Below are positions 20,030 to 28,900 of a DNA stretch of 64,000 bases, piece after piece. Origin of the DNA: Methanomicrobiales archaeon (GTDB taxonomy: Archaea; Halobacteriota; Methanomicrobia; Methanomicrobiales; JACTUA01). Every line of letters starts with the position of its first letter. Within the stretch, counting starts at the first letter, position 1. The notes beneath the pieces are model-generated. The model was not told the DNA's origin. It did no database searches and saw only the letters and a list, made by a program, of their open reading frames with translations. The stretch is taken from positions 47,589 through 111,588 of the forward strand of contig JASEFH010000007.1 of the NCBI GenBank assembly GCA_030019205.1, written 5' to 3'. The translations under genes and the position numbers were made by a program.

Positions 20030-21437
20030 GTTGGAGGCGAGCTGGCCTCCGATCGGGCAAGGAACTCCCCCCACCAGCCCGGCGATAATCCCGACGGCGA
20101 GCGGCAGGAGAAATGCCGTGAGAAAGGCCATCAGGGGCGGTGTCTCCCGGGGCCACGTCGGGATGCTGTCCAGGACCTCCCGCATCGCAACGAGACTCAT
20201 CATCAACGGGTTCACCTGGTACATCCCCTTCAGATTGTGCGTGTCGGCGCGGCCATACGAACGCCACAACGGCGACGAGAGCCGTAGCGTTCGTCAGGGA
20301 GGTCAGCGCGGGGTTCTCGAAGGTCGGGGGGGGCGGTCAGGACCCGAAATAGTCCAGCAGCAGTCCCATACCCGTCTGTGCGGTGGACCCCGAGAACGCA
20401 TAGAGGGGGAGCATGTTAAAAGAGGTTCACGTTCTTCGCCCTGGCGTGGATGCGGCTTATTCTGAGCAGCTGGTGCAGCGTATGATACACAGAAACGGCG
20501 ATCATTCCGAAGGATACCGTGCAGATGGCCAGATCGACAACGAACAGCGCGGGCGACCGCTGGATTGCATCGGTCAGGCAAGGCGTGAACATCGCGGACA
20601 CCGCCGTGAACAGGAGCGCCAGCCCCAGTACGACCCACGTCCGGCCCCGGGGAAGCGTCGTCAGCCCGTACTCCGACACGGCGTATTCGGCTTTGCTTCC
20701 GCCCCAGGCCGGGCGAAAGGTGGCGCGTGCCTGTTGGGCCATGCGGTTTAAGTAGTGCATAAAAGCCAGGACGGCTACGGGGTAGAACGGGATCGAGGTC
20801 CGATAGAGACCGAAGGTGCCGATCGGCACCGGCCCATCGAGCCAGGCGATGCCGTTGATGACCGGAATCAGCAGGACGAGCAGCGCCAGGTAGAACGCCC
20901 GGGCGGGGCCGGGCAGGCGACCCGCCCACGCCATGAAGCGGTCCACCACGCCCGCATCCCGCTCCGGTTCGGATGGAAGTAGTGGAGCGAGCAGAGCGCC
21001 GGGGGATACCTCCCCTGCCGGTAACCCTCCAGCAGGAACATCGCCTCGTTCCCCACGGTAGATGTCTGGTTGAAGGGCATGAAGGAACTCAGCAGCGAGA
21101 CGACGGTGCCGCCGGCTCCTCGGAGTCGATCCTCTCCATCAGCGCCGCGGCATCCGCAGGAGCGATCCAGCCGTCGGGCGTATCCAGGACCGTGACGATG
21201 CTGTCTGGATGGCGGCGGAGTTCGTCCAGAAACTCGAGCGGGGTATGGTTCTCGAAATAGGCCGCACTCGTTGCGGAACAGGAGACCCCGCCCCCCGGCG
21301 CAGCGATGCAGAGCGGGCAGTTTTCGTGGACCGGGGGAGGGTCACTGGCTTCCCATTGCACGCAGGCGGCTGCAAGGGAGGTCGGTCAGGAGGACGAGCA
21401 AAATGAGCCAGCCTATCCTCCCCGGTATTTGCCGCAT
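20030..21437 (-). pseudogene. Frameshifted exported/membrane protein, family unknown
   Basis: Collinear minus-strand pieces reconstruct a protein of about 440-460 aa. A signal peptide (from ATG 21437: MRQIPGRIGWLILLVLLT) is followed, after a one-base shift, by a globular part with ENCPLCIAAP, EFLDELRRHPDSIVTVLD, and then NQTSTVGNEAMFLLEGYR. A multi-pass membrane part follows (20949-20416: YLALLVLLIPVINGIAWLDG, PFYPVAVLAFMHYLN, VVLGLALLFTAVSAMF), and after another shift NPLMMSLVAMREVLD and a last hydrophobic segment near 20040-20110. At least four frame changes occur. I do not recognise the family. Confidence 0.6.
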
Positions 21438-21675
21438 ACTTGGCCTCCGTTCAGTCCTTCTCTGCCTTCCGGGTTGGATCGCGATCCCTCTGTGCGCCTT
21501 CGCGACCCGCTCACCGTTTCCGCACGCATCCGTACAGGAGATCGGCTCCCGGCCAATAGGAGATTCCGATCTGCGTGGGAACGGCGGACGGTATGCGAGA
21601 GAATGCGATGCCCGGCTGCTCCGCAAACTCCTCCTGCGCTCCCGCCAGCGGACACCGACTGTGATGATCGTGGCC

Positions 21676-22508
21676 CTATCCTGCTCCGGAATGCTCTCGC
21701 AGGAACTCTGCCGCTGCGGACCGCACCCCCCGCCTCGTACCCCGCCATCGTGTGGCCGCCCTACCCGAACCCGGCGAACCGTGCGTCCTGCTGTGCTGTG
21801 CGGTGTACTCTGCCGCCGGGCAGGTGTTGTAGAGGTCGTCGCGGGCCATGACGATGAGCGCCGGCACATCGATCTCCTCGAGGTGCGCCCGCTCCTGCAC
21901 CTTCGGGGGTGTCGCCAGATGGGCTCGCCTGCATCGGCAGCCAGAAGGGGAGATCCGTGGACATCAGCGCAGCGTATACGGACTCCGGCACCCGTGGCGA
22001 TTCCGAGGCCCGGGCAGCCGTGGGGTAGAGGCCAGGAACCAGGAGCACCAGGGCCGATACCCGCTCCGGGTGCTGCACCGCGAACTGCAGGGAAGAGGGT
22101 GCCCCCGACGACGCGCCCGCGACCGCGACCCGGGAGATGCCCGGAGCGTCCAGCCGGCAGGCATGGGCCTCCGGGCCGCGATGGATGCATCCTCGGGCAG
22201 GGGAGTGCAGAGGTAGCCGAACCGCGAGGGGGCGACGATGCAGAAATCCTCCCGATGAGATCTATGCTAGGGGGAGTCCCTGGTCGTAGCCGCCCCTGGC
22301 GCCGGGGACCAATTGCACGGGATCCCCCGATCCCGTTGCGCCGTACTCGATCGACCCGCAGGCGGTCTCGGCGATACGGCTGCCGCCCTCCCGGCGATCC
22401 CGAGCCTGCCGGATCTCCGTTGGCACTTCGAGGAGACGATACCGCCCGTCACCGAGGCAGCGATGCCGAGCCCCGCCGGGAGCCCGCGGTAAAATCCTTC
22501 CCGTATCA
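21676..22508 (-). pseudogene. Alpha/beta hydrolase gene, several frameshifts
   Basis: Pieces in three minus-strand frames rebuild an exported alpha/beta hydrolase of about 280 aa. The order is a hydrophobic N-terminus (IREGFYRGLPAGLGIAASVT), RIAETACGSIEYGATGSGDP, a GARGGYDQGL oxyanion region, FCIVAPSRFGYLCTPLPEDA, VAGASSGAPSS as the nucleophile elbow, HPERVSALVLLVPGLYP, and LEEIDVPALIVMARDDLYN with the acid residue. The elbow still has Ser, but the frame changes at least three times. It is not translatable as it stands. Confidence 0.75.
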
Positions 22509-22539
22509 TCTCCACCACCCTGACCGACCCACCGGGTCG

Positions 22540-23090
22540 TCCATGGCATATAGGGATTATCCCCGCAGGAGCATCAGCACCCCATCCCACCGCACTTTAC
22601 CCGTTCCTCTTCCCGCCGGGACTAACCCCTCGACTCCCCGCTCCTGAATCCGGGCCAGGTTCCTGCGGTGCGCATCCCCATGCACCTCGTTCAGGAAGTT
22701 CGGCAGCCCCGGCTCCCCCTTTCCCGGCAGCATGCGCCGATCGGACAGGAGGGCAGGCCCCCGCCATCCCTGCAGCCCTGCCTGCATCGGGACACCGGCA
22801 TCTGAACCAGGAGGTCGTGGCATCTGGGACAGGTCTCGAATGCGTTCGCGAATATTTCGAGATCGCCGCTGCAAACTTCTCATCATATGCCGCAGTTCGC
22901 GAGGCAGGTCGGCGATCTTTCCAGAACAACCATGGTAGTCCGGGCAGCAGAGCCGCATCAGGCGGCAACCGCTTCGTTCTCCATCTTGTCACGACCTTGC
23001 CGGATTTCAACTGCTGGATTCTCCGCGGGGCGGAGAGCGAATAGCAGTGTGCTCCGACGACTATTGTTGTGCTCCTGCCATCGCTATCTT
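22540..23090. other. Probable decayed coding sequence, unassigned
   Basis: Minus-strand frames contain a CPRCHDLL-like zinc-ribbon motif (near 22800-22830) and LPNFLNEVHGDAHRRNLARI nearby, but the pieces change frame and have no recognisable start. I see remnants rather than a gene. An AT-rich promoter region begins after 23085. Confidence 0.35.
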
Positions 23091-23138
23091 TAATATTAAT
23101 AATATTATAAATAATACCAATTGCTAACATTTTTTAGT

Positions 23139-23165
23139 TTTGTATACCAATACCCCATATACAAA
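23139..23165. promoter_or_regulatory. Inverted repeat (candidate operator) before the metal-transport operon
   Basis: TTTGTATA at 23139-23146 is mirrored exactly by TATACAAA at 23158-23165 with an 11-bp spacer, 24 bp before the ATG at 23189. The surroundings are strongly AT-rich and contain several TATA-like stretches. The position suits a repressor site overlapping the core promoter, for example for a metal-responsive regulator; the regulator is unknown. Confidence 0.55.
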
Positions 23166-23188
23166 TAGAAAAAGTATGAGGCATTCAT

Positions 23189-24349
23189 ATGATTTCTAAA
23201 ATAGGTATTACTATTGTCGTTCTCCTCGCCGTCGGCATGGCCATCATGGCCGGCTGTAGCACCCTGCCTGCAGACACGGGGAAGAGCGGCAGCGCAGGGA
23301 GACCGGCAGGCCAGGAGATCTCGATCACCGACGGGTTCGGGAGAACGGTGACGGTGCCGTCGCCGCCGCAGAGTATCGTCTGCTCCGGATCCGGATGTCT
23401 GCGCTACCTCGTATATATGCAGCGGCAGGACCTCGTCGCCGGTGTCGACAGCATCGAGAAGGAGGACCGTGCGATGGATGCACGGGCCTATGTACATGCC
23501 AACCCGCAGTTCCGGGATCTCCCGCTGATCGGCGAGTTCCGCGGCAAGGACGACCCGGAGAAGATCGTCGGCATCGGCCCGCAGGTCATCTTCAAGACGG
23601 GATCGACAGGCACGTCCTACGCGACGAGCGGCTCCGAGGCCGATACTCTGCAGGCGAAGACGGGCATCCCCGTGGTCGCGTTCCCCTACGGCTCGCTGCG
23701 CAGCCAGGCGGAGAAAGCGGAGATGTACGCCGGTCTGCGACTCATGGGGGAGGTCCTCGGCAACCCGGAGCGGGCTGAAGACCTGATCGCCTACATCGAG
23801 GCGACCATGGCCGACCTCGAGAGGCGCACGGCGGACATCCCCGAGTCCGGGAGGAAGAGCGCCTACATCGGAGGGGTGAGCTCGGCCGGCGCCCACGGCA
23901 TCGTCTCGACCGAGCCGGCCTACCCGCCCTTCCTCTGGGTGCATGCCGAGAACGCCGCCGGCGGCATGGGCGTGGCGCACGCGGACGTCGCCAAGGAGGC
24001 GCTCGTCGACTGGGACCCCGAGTACGTCTTCATCGACGTCGGCACCATCCAGCTGGAGAGCGACGGCGCGATCGGGGAACTGAAGAACGATCCCGCGCTG
24101 CAGGGGCTCTCAGCGAGGAAGGGAGGCCACGTCTACGGCGTCCTGCCCTATAACTACTACAACACCAACTACGAGTCGGTGCTCGCGGATGCCTACTTCG
24201 TCGGCAAGGTCCTCTATCCCGACCGCTTCACGGACATCGATCCCGTGGAGAAGGCCGACGAGATCTACACGTTCTTCGTGGGGGAGCCCGTCTTTGACGA
24301 CATCAACCGGCAGTACCGCAATCTGGCGTTCCAAAAGATCCCTCTCTGA
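23189..24349 (+). CDS. Iron/cobalamin-type ABC transporter substrate-binding lipoprotein
   Basis: 386-aa periplasmic-binding-protein-like lipoprotein (BtuF/FepB fold, Peripla_BP_2). The signal segment ends in a lipobox (IMAGC, Cys at residue 21). The ligand-binding fold follows, with the usual opening TDGFGRTVTVPSPPQSIV and the later EYVFIDVGTIQL strand and an RKGGHVYGVLPYNYYNTNYE segment. It binds its ligand outside the membrane and delivers it to the permease encoded 8 bp downstream. The terminal FmdE-family gene suggests that the cargo is a metal or metal chelate used by formylmethanofuran dehydrogenase-type enzymes (Mo, W or Fe); this is inference. Confidence 0.9.
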   Translation: MISKIGITIVVLLAVGMAIMAGCSTLPADTGKSGSAGRPAGQEISITDGFGRTVTVPSPPQSIVCSGSGCLRYLVYMQRQDLVAGVDSIEKEDRAMDARAYVHANPQFRDLPLIGEFRGKDDPEKIVGIGPQVIFKTGSTGTSYATSGSEADTLQAKTGIPVVAFPYGSLRSQAEKAEMYAGLRLMGEVLGNPERAEDLIAYIEATMADLERRTADIPESGRKSAYIGGVSSAGAHGIVSTEPAYPPFLWVHAENAAGGMGVAHADVAKEALVDWDPEYVFIDVGTIQLESDGAIGELKNDPALQGLSARKGGHVYGVLPYNYYNTNYESVLADAYFVGKVLYPDRFTDIDPVEKADEIYTFFVGEPVFDDINRQYRNLAFQKIPL

Positions 24350-24357
24350 CGCGGGGG

Positions 24358-25488
24358 ATGGGAATGCACTTCGCTGACGGGACGATGCCGCAGGACTACC
24401 TCGCCTACATTCGCAGAAAGCATCTCTGGATCCTGGGCGGCGTCCTCCTCCTCCTCTTTCTGTTCGTCGTCTCCATCTCGGTCGGGGCGGTCAGCATACC
24501 CGCCGGCGACGTGCTGCTTGCCATCGTGAACGGCGCCATCGATCGGCTTAACGGAGCCCTGCACCTCGGCATCCCACGCTTCGGCGACAGCGTATCGCAT
24601 AAGTGGGATGCGATCGTCTGGAACATCCGCCTCCCGCAGGCGCTCGCGGCGATCGCAGCCGGTGCCGGGCTCGCGGTGGCCGGGGGGGCCATGCAGTCCA
24701 TCCTCAGGAACCCGCTGGGCTCCCCGTTCACCCTCGGGATATCGAACGCCGGGGCGTTCGGTGCGGCGTTCTCCGTCATCCTGCTCGGGAGCGGCACCAT
24801 GCAGTCGACGGTTGCCGGCGCCGTCACGATCAACAACCCCTGCGTGACGACGGTCATGGCATTCATCTTCTGCCTGCTGGCGACGGCGATGATCCTGGCG
24901 ATATCCCGCATCAAGGGGGCGTCGCCGGAGGTGATGGTGCTGACCGGCGTGGCACTCTCCTCCCTCTTCACGGCGGGAACGATGTTCCTGCAGTACTTTG
25001 CAGACGACTCGCAGCTGGCCGCCGTCGTCTTCTGGACCTTCGGCGACGTCGGGCGGGCGACCTGGGAGACCCTCGGAATCATGGCCCTAGTCGTTGCCGC
25101 ATCGGCGATCTACTTCGCCGCCAACCGCTGGAACTACAATGCCATCGATGCCGGCGATGAGACCGCCCAAGGTCTCGGCGTCAGCGTCAAGCGAATCCGC
25201 CTCGCGGGAATGGTCGTCGCCGCACTCGTCTCCGCCGTGATCGTGGCGTTCCTGGGCGTCATCGGGTTCGTCGGGCTCGTCTGCCCGCACATGGTGCGGC
25301 GGCTCATCGGCGACGATCAGCGGTTCCTGATCCCCGGTTCCTGCGTGATGGGCGGGATCCTGCTCCTGGCCTCGGACACGGCCGCACGGCTGATCGTGGC
25401 GCCCTACGTCCTTCCCGTGGCAGTCCTCACGGCGTTCATGGGGGCTCCAATCTTCATTTACCTGCTCCTGCGGGGGTACCGGCGATGA
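24358..25488 (+). CDS. FecCD-type ABC transporter permease
   Basis: 376-aa polytopic permease of the FecCD/BtuC family. Nine to ten hydrophobic segments are visible, starting with RRKHLWILGGVLLLLFLF. Family motifs include LPQALAAIAAGAGLAVAGGA with MQSILRNPLGSPFTLGIS, and near the C-terminus GFVGLVCPHMVRRLIGDDQR, the coupling helix that contacts the ATPase. It overlaps the ATPase gene by four bases (ATGA), so the two products are made in step. The ATG at 24358 and one at 24364 are both possible. Confidence 0.92.
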   Translation: MGMHFADGTMPQDYLAYIRRKHLWILGGVLLLLFLFVVSISVGAVSIPAGDVLLAIVNGAIDRLNGALHLGIPRFGDSVSHKWDAIVWNIRLPQALAAIAAGAGLAVAGGAMQSILRNPLGSPFTLGISNAGAFGAAFSVILLGSGTMQSTVAGAVTINNPCVTTVMAFIFCLLATAMILAISRIKGASPEVMVLTGVALSSLFTAGTMFLQYFADDSQLAAVVFWTFGDVGRATWETLGIMALVVAASAIYFAANRWNYNAIDAGDETAQGLGVSVKRIRLAGMVVAALVSAVIVAFLGVIGFVGLVCPHMVRRLIGDDQRFLIPGSCVMGGILLLASDTAARLIVAPYVLPVAVLTAFMGAPIFIYLLLRGYRR

Positions 25489-26252
25489 TCCTCTCGGTGG
25501 ACGACCTGCGGTTCTTCTACGACCATCGCGAGGTGCTCCGCGCGATCGCGTTCTCCATCGAGCCGGGCCAGGTCGTCGCCGTGCTCGGCCCGAACGGCGT
25601 CGGGAAGACAACGCTCTTGAAGTGCCTCAATCGCATCCTCCGCCCGAAGGGAGGGGCCGTCTACATCGACGGCGAGAACCTGCTCGCCCTCGACACGATG
25701 GAGATCGCGCGCCGCGTCGGCTACGTCCCCCAGCGTGTGGAGAGCGGAAGGCTGACCGCCTTCGATGCGGTTCTCCTGGGGCGGCGGCCGCACATCGGCT
25801 GGGACCTGAAAGACCGCGATCTGGCTATCGTCGACGCCGTCTTCCGGCGTCTCTCGATGGACCACCTCCGCCTCGCCTGCATCGACGAGATGAGCGGGGG
25901 GGAACTTCAGAAGGTTGCCATCGCACGGGCGCTCGTGCAGGAGCCCAAAGTCCTGCTCCTCGACGAACCGACGAGCAACCTGGACCTGAAAAACCAGGTG
26001 GAGATCCTTGCCACCATTGTCCGGATCGTCCGCCAGCACGGGATCGCGGCGGTGATGACGATGCACGACCTCAACCAGGCGCTTCGCTTTGCCGACCGCT
26101 TCATCTTCCTGAAGGACGGCGCCATCTATCTCCACGGTGGTCAGGAGGAGATCACGGCCGAGGTCATCGAGGAGGTATACGGCCTCCCGGTGATCATCGG
26201 CGAGATCGGGGGCGTGCGGTGCGTAGTCCCCGATAGATGTCCCGCAGAATGA
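25485..26252 (+). CDS. ABC transporter ATP-binding protein (FepC/BtuD-like)
   Basis: 255-aa ATPase that drives the FecCD permease. Walker A is GPNGVGKTTLLK (about residues 35-46), the Q-loop is in VGYVPQRVE, the signature is MSGGELQKVAIARAL (about 137), Walker B is KVLLLDEPTSNLD (about 157-169), and the switch His is in TMHDLNQAL (about 191). Length and motif spacing are normal. It follows the permease with an ATGA overlap and precedes the FmdE-like gene by about 18 bp, so all four genes form one operon behind the inverted repeat at 23139. Confidence 0.94.
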   Translation: MILSVDDLRFFYDHREVLRAIAFSIEPGQVVAVLGPNGVGKTTLLKCLNRILRPKGGAVYIDGENLLALDTMEIARRVGYVPQRVESGRLTAFDAVLLGRRPHIGWDLKDRDLAIVDAVFRRLSMDHLRLACIDEMSGGELQKVAIARALVQEPKVLLLDEPTSNLDLKNQVEILATIVRIVRQHGIAAVMTMHDLNQALRFADRFIFLKDGAIYLHGGQEEITAEVIEEVYGLPVIIGEIGGVRCVVPDRCPAE

Positions 26253-26270
26253 ACATAGGAACAGGATGTG

Positions 26271-26900
26271 ATGGTAATGGAACGCAACAGTTCAGAGCGT
26301 TATCCCTCGTTCGAGGAGGTAGTTCAGTTTCACGGACATGCATGCCCCGGCCTTGCCGGCGGCTACCGGGCTGCGGTCGCCGCGATGCAGGCGCTCGGGG
26401 TGGCCCGCCCCTACGACGAAGAGCTGGCCTGCATCGCGGAGACCGACGCGTGCGGCGTGGATGCCATCCAGTTGGTCTGCGGCTGTACCGCCGGCAAGGG
26501 CAACCTGGTCGTGAAGGACTACGGCAAGCACGTCTTCACCGTCATCAGCCGCGAGAGCGGAAGGGCGGTGCGGGTGCTGGTCCGCAATGCCGACATCCCG
26601 GAGCGGTCGGAGATGGATGCGCTGCGAAAAGAAGTCTTCTCGGGCAGGGCAGCCTCCGAAGAGCGGGAAAGGTTCCAGGCGCTCATGCGCCGGGCGACGG
26701 AGCGGATTCTTAAGCTGCCCGAGGAGAAGGTCGTGGCGGTGCGGGAGGCCCATGTCGAACCACCGTCGCAGGCGCGGATCTTCGCGTCGATTGTCTGCGG
26801 CTGCTGCGGCGAGGCGGTCGCCGACGCCAGAACCCTCACCCTCGACGGTTTGCAGGTCTGCATACCCTGCTACGAGGCGCGGCACCCTCCTCACCGCTGA
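26271..26900 (+). CDS. FmdE-family protein with C-terminal zinc ribbon
   Basis: About 209 aa. The N-terminal FmdE domain shows the defining FHGHACPGLAGGYRAAVAAM motif with its Cys and His residues, an AETDACGVDAIQ motif and CGCTAGKGNLV; these Cys/His clusters bind metal in the family. The C-terminal third carries two CxxC pairs (VCGCCGE and QVCIPCYE), a zinc ribbon. FmdE proteins were first found beside formylmethanofuran dehydrogenase, but isolated copies next to metal transporters are common in methanogens and may handle the imported metal. GTG 26268, ATG 26271 and ATG 26277 are all possible starts. Confidence 0.9.
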   Translation: MVMERNSSERYPSFEEVVQFHGHACPGLAGGYRAAVAAMQALGVARPYDEELACIAETDACGVDAIQLVCGCTAGKGNLVVKDYGKHVFTVISRESGRAVRVLVRNADIPERSEMDALRKEVFSGRAASEERERFQALMRRATERILKLPEEKVVAVREAHVEPPSQARIFASIVCGCCGEAVADARTLTLDGLQVCIPCYEARHPPHR

Positions 26901-27108
26901 GCGGCGATCTCTCCCCTCCTGCCCTGTGGGCGGGCGATTGATAATATTCTCGCGCGGGCTCTCCTCCCCCCTCCGCAACAGTCCTGCAGTTGATGCCCGC
27001 TCAACCGGGTGCCTCCCCGGTCCACGAGGGGGTTTCAACTCGTGCGCCCGCCTCCGAAGCGGCTGATGCACTACTCGCGCTTTCCATCTGCGTGCGGCGA
27101 GACCTGCA

Positions 27109-27237
27109 TCAGAGAGGGTTGACCTTATCCGACTGGCAGTCCGGGCAGAGAGGCCTTTTTCCCGTTCCCTTGAACTTCCGCCCGCAGTTCTCGCACTGGT
27201 AATCGTCTTCTTCCGTATCCAGGATCGTGATCTCCAT
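27109..27237 (-). CDS. 42-aa zinc-ribbon protein
   Basis: A very short intact frame (ATG at 27237, stop at 27109) begins MEITILDTEEDDYQCENCGR and ends LCPDCQSDKVNPL. The two CxxC knuckles, CENC and CPDC, 15-20 residues apart, make a rubredoxin/FYDLN-like C4 zinc ribbon. Small proteins of this kind are common and conserved in methanogens, often with unknown partners. An AT-richer stretch just upstream (27280-27300) could be its promoter. The reading frame, start context and Cys pattern make chance unlikely. Confidence 0.7.
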   Translation of the reverse strand: MEITILDTEEDDYQCENCGRKFKGTGKRPLCPDCQSDKVNPL

Positions 27238-27592
27238 GGGGCCCCCGGCAGAGCACACCGCAGACACCTCGAGAATCTCTAACGGAGGATGTCTATTTCA
27301 ACCTTGCGGTGCCGGCGAGCAGCGGCGGAGCCTGCTGGATCCCCCCGATCGGCATTCGGGCAGCGGGAGAACGATTGCAGCGTCCCCGATCCCCCGCACC
27401 GGCTCCCGCCCGAAGGGGCATCGCCCGGGAGGTCGGGCTGTCAGATGACGGGCAGTGTGTCGTGCATGCATCGGACGCTGGCACCCCCTCGATGCGGATC
27501 CGCCGGCGCCCGGTTCGGCCGCACGCCCGTTCGGCACGGGGCAGCCGTTCGAAGTGCGGGCGCACGGCGGGTGTCGACAGCGGTTCGAGCCG
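27238..27592. other. Intergenic region, no gene supported
   Basis: About 350 bp between two minus-strand genes. It contains open frames without recognisable features and probably the promoter of the zinc-ribbon gene at its left end. Confidence 0.4.
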
Positions 27593-28900
27593 TCAGCCGC
27601 ATGCCGGTATGGTGAAGTGGAACGTCGATCCCACCCCGGGTTCGGATTCGACCCAGACGCATCCGCCGTGACGCTCCACGATTCGCTTCACCAGCGCCAG
27701 CCCGATGCCGGTCCCGGGATACTTCTCCCGATCGTGCAGCCGCTGGAAGATGACGAAGATCCGCCCGAAGTACCGCGGTTCGATCCCGATCCCGTTGTCC
27801 TGCACCGAGAACTGCACCATCCTGTCCTGTCTCCGGGCGGATATGCGGATCACAGGGGGGACGTCTGGCCTCCGGAACTTGACCGCGTTGCTGATCAGGT
27901 TCTGGAACACCTGACCGAGCTGGACGGCGTCGGCCATGACGGGAGGGAGCGCCCCGTACGTGATGGAGGCGCCCTGCTCGTCCAGGGTGGTCCGCAGGTT
28001 CTCCAGCACACCCTGGAGCACGCCCTCCGCGTCTGTCCGCGTGAAGGTCGCCCCCCGGGTGGTGACCCGCGAGAACTCCAGCAGATCGTCGATCAGCTCC
28101 TGCATCCGTCTTCCCGCATCCACGACGAACCGGATGTACTCGTTCGCATCCCGATCGAGCTGCCCCGCATAACGCTTCTCCAGCAGCTGGGAGAAGACCA
28201 CGATCGTCCGCAGGGGTTCCTGCAGATCGTGGGAAGCGGCGTAGGCGAACCGCTCCAGATCCTCGTTGGATCGCTTCAGGGTCTCCGCGTACTCCTTCAG
28301 GGCTTCCTCCGACCGTTTGCGCTCCGTGATGTCCTGCAGGATCTCAACGGCTCCGATGATGCGCCCCTCCGCGTCGCGGATCGGGGACGCGGTGAAGAAG
28401 AGCCAGGTGCCGCCCCGCATCTGCGGGAAGAAGTCGGTCGCCTCGTAGGCGTCGCTCACCAGGGCGGAGGGGGCGTACTTCCCCTCGTACCACACAGGTA
28501 TCTGGTCGATAGCCTGGTCGACGATGAGATCGGCCAGCGTCGGACGCTCTTCGGGATAGAAGGCCTTCCAGGCGAGCGATGTGTCCAGCACGTCTTCCGC
28601 CGGAATTCCGCTGTACTCCGCCAGCGCCCGGTTCCAGGAGACGATCCGATGGTTGCGGTCGATGACGAACGTCGGAACCGGCGACCCCTCCACGACTGCG
28701 CGGAAGCGCTCTCCCTCCAGACCGCCCTCCTGTGCAGACCGGTCCACCGGACCGCTTTTCCGCATGCAGACCTCCGCCAGATCGTCAGCCAGCTGCCGGA
28801 TCCGCGACTGCAGGAGGGATGCGTCCCCCGGCTCCTCAAAGAGCGACTGGATTCTGCGCCGGATCTCGTCGGATATTTCTCTCTGGCTCCTGTCGTGCAT
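27593..28900 (-). CDS. PAS-domain sensor histidine kinase
   Basis: 435-aa cytosolic kinase. An N-terminal helical part (1-65) is followed by one PAS/PAC module (about 66-200, with FVIDRNHRIVSWNRALAEYS and GAVEILQDITERKRSEE). The dimerisation helix carries ASHDLQEPLRT (His near 226). The ATPase domain has the N box SNAVKF, G1 DNGIGIEP and G2 GTGIGLAL. I start at ATG 28900 because the open frame upstream is low-complexity and unlike any kinase. Its last 230 residues are very similar to those of the 862-aa kinase at 7418-10006, so the two share a recent common ancestor. No response regulator is nearby. Confidence 0.92.
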   Translation of the reverse strand: MHDRSQREISDEIRRRIQSLFEEPGDASLLQSRIRQLADDLAEVCMRKSGPVDRSAQEGGLEGERFRAVVEGSPVPTFVIDRNHRIVSWNRALAEYSGIPAEDVLDTSLAWKAFYPEERPTLADLIVDQAIDQIPVWYEGKYAPSALVSDAYEATDFFPQMRGGTWLFFTASPIRDAEGRIIGAVEILQDITERKRSEEALKEYAETLKRSNEDLERFAYAASHDLQEPLRTIVVFSQLLEKRYAGQLDRDANEYIRFVVDAGRRMQELIDDLLEFSRVTTRGATFTRTDAEGVLQGVLENLRTTLDEQGASITYGALPPVMADAVQLGQVFQNLISNAVKFRRPDVPPVIRISARRQDRMVQFSVQDNGIGIEPRYFGRIFVIFQRLHDREKYPGTGIGLALVKRIVERHGGCVWVESEPGVGSTFHFTIPACG

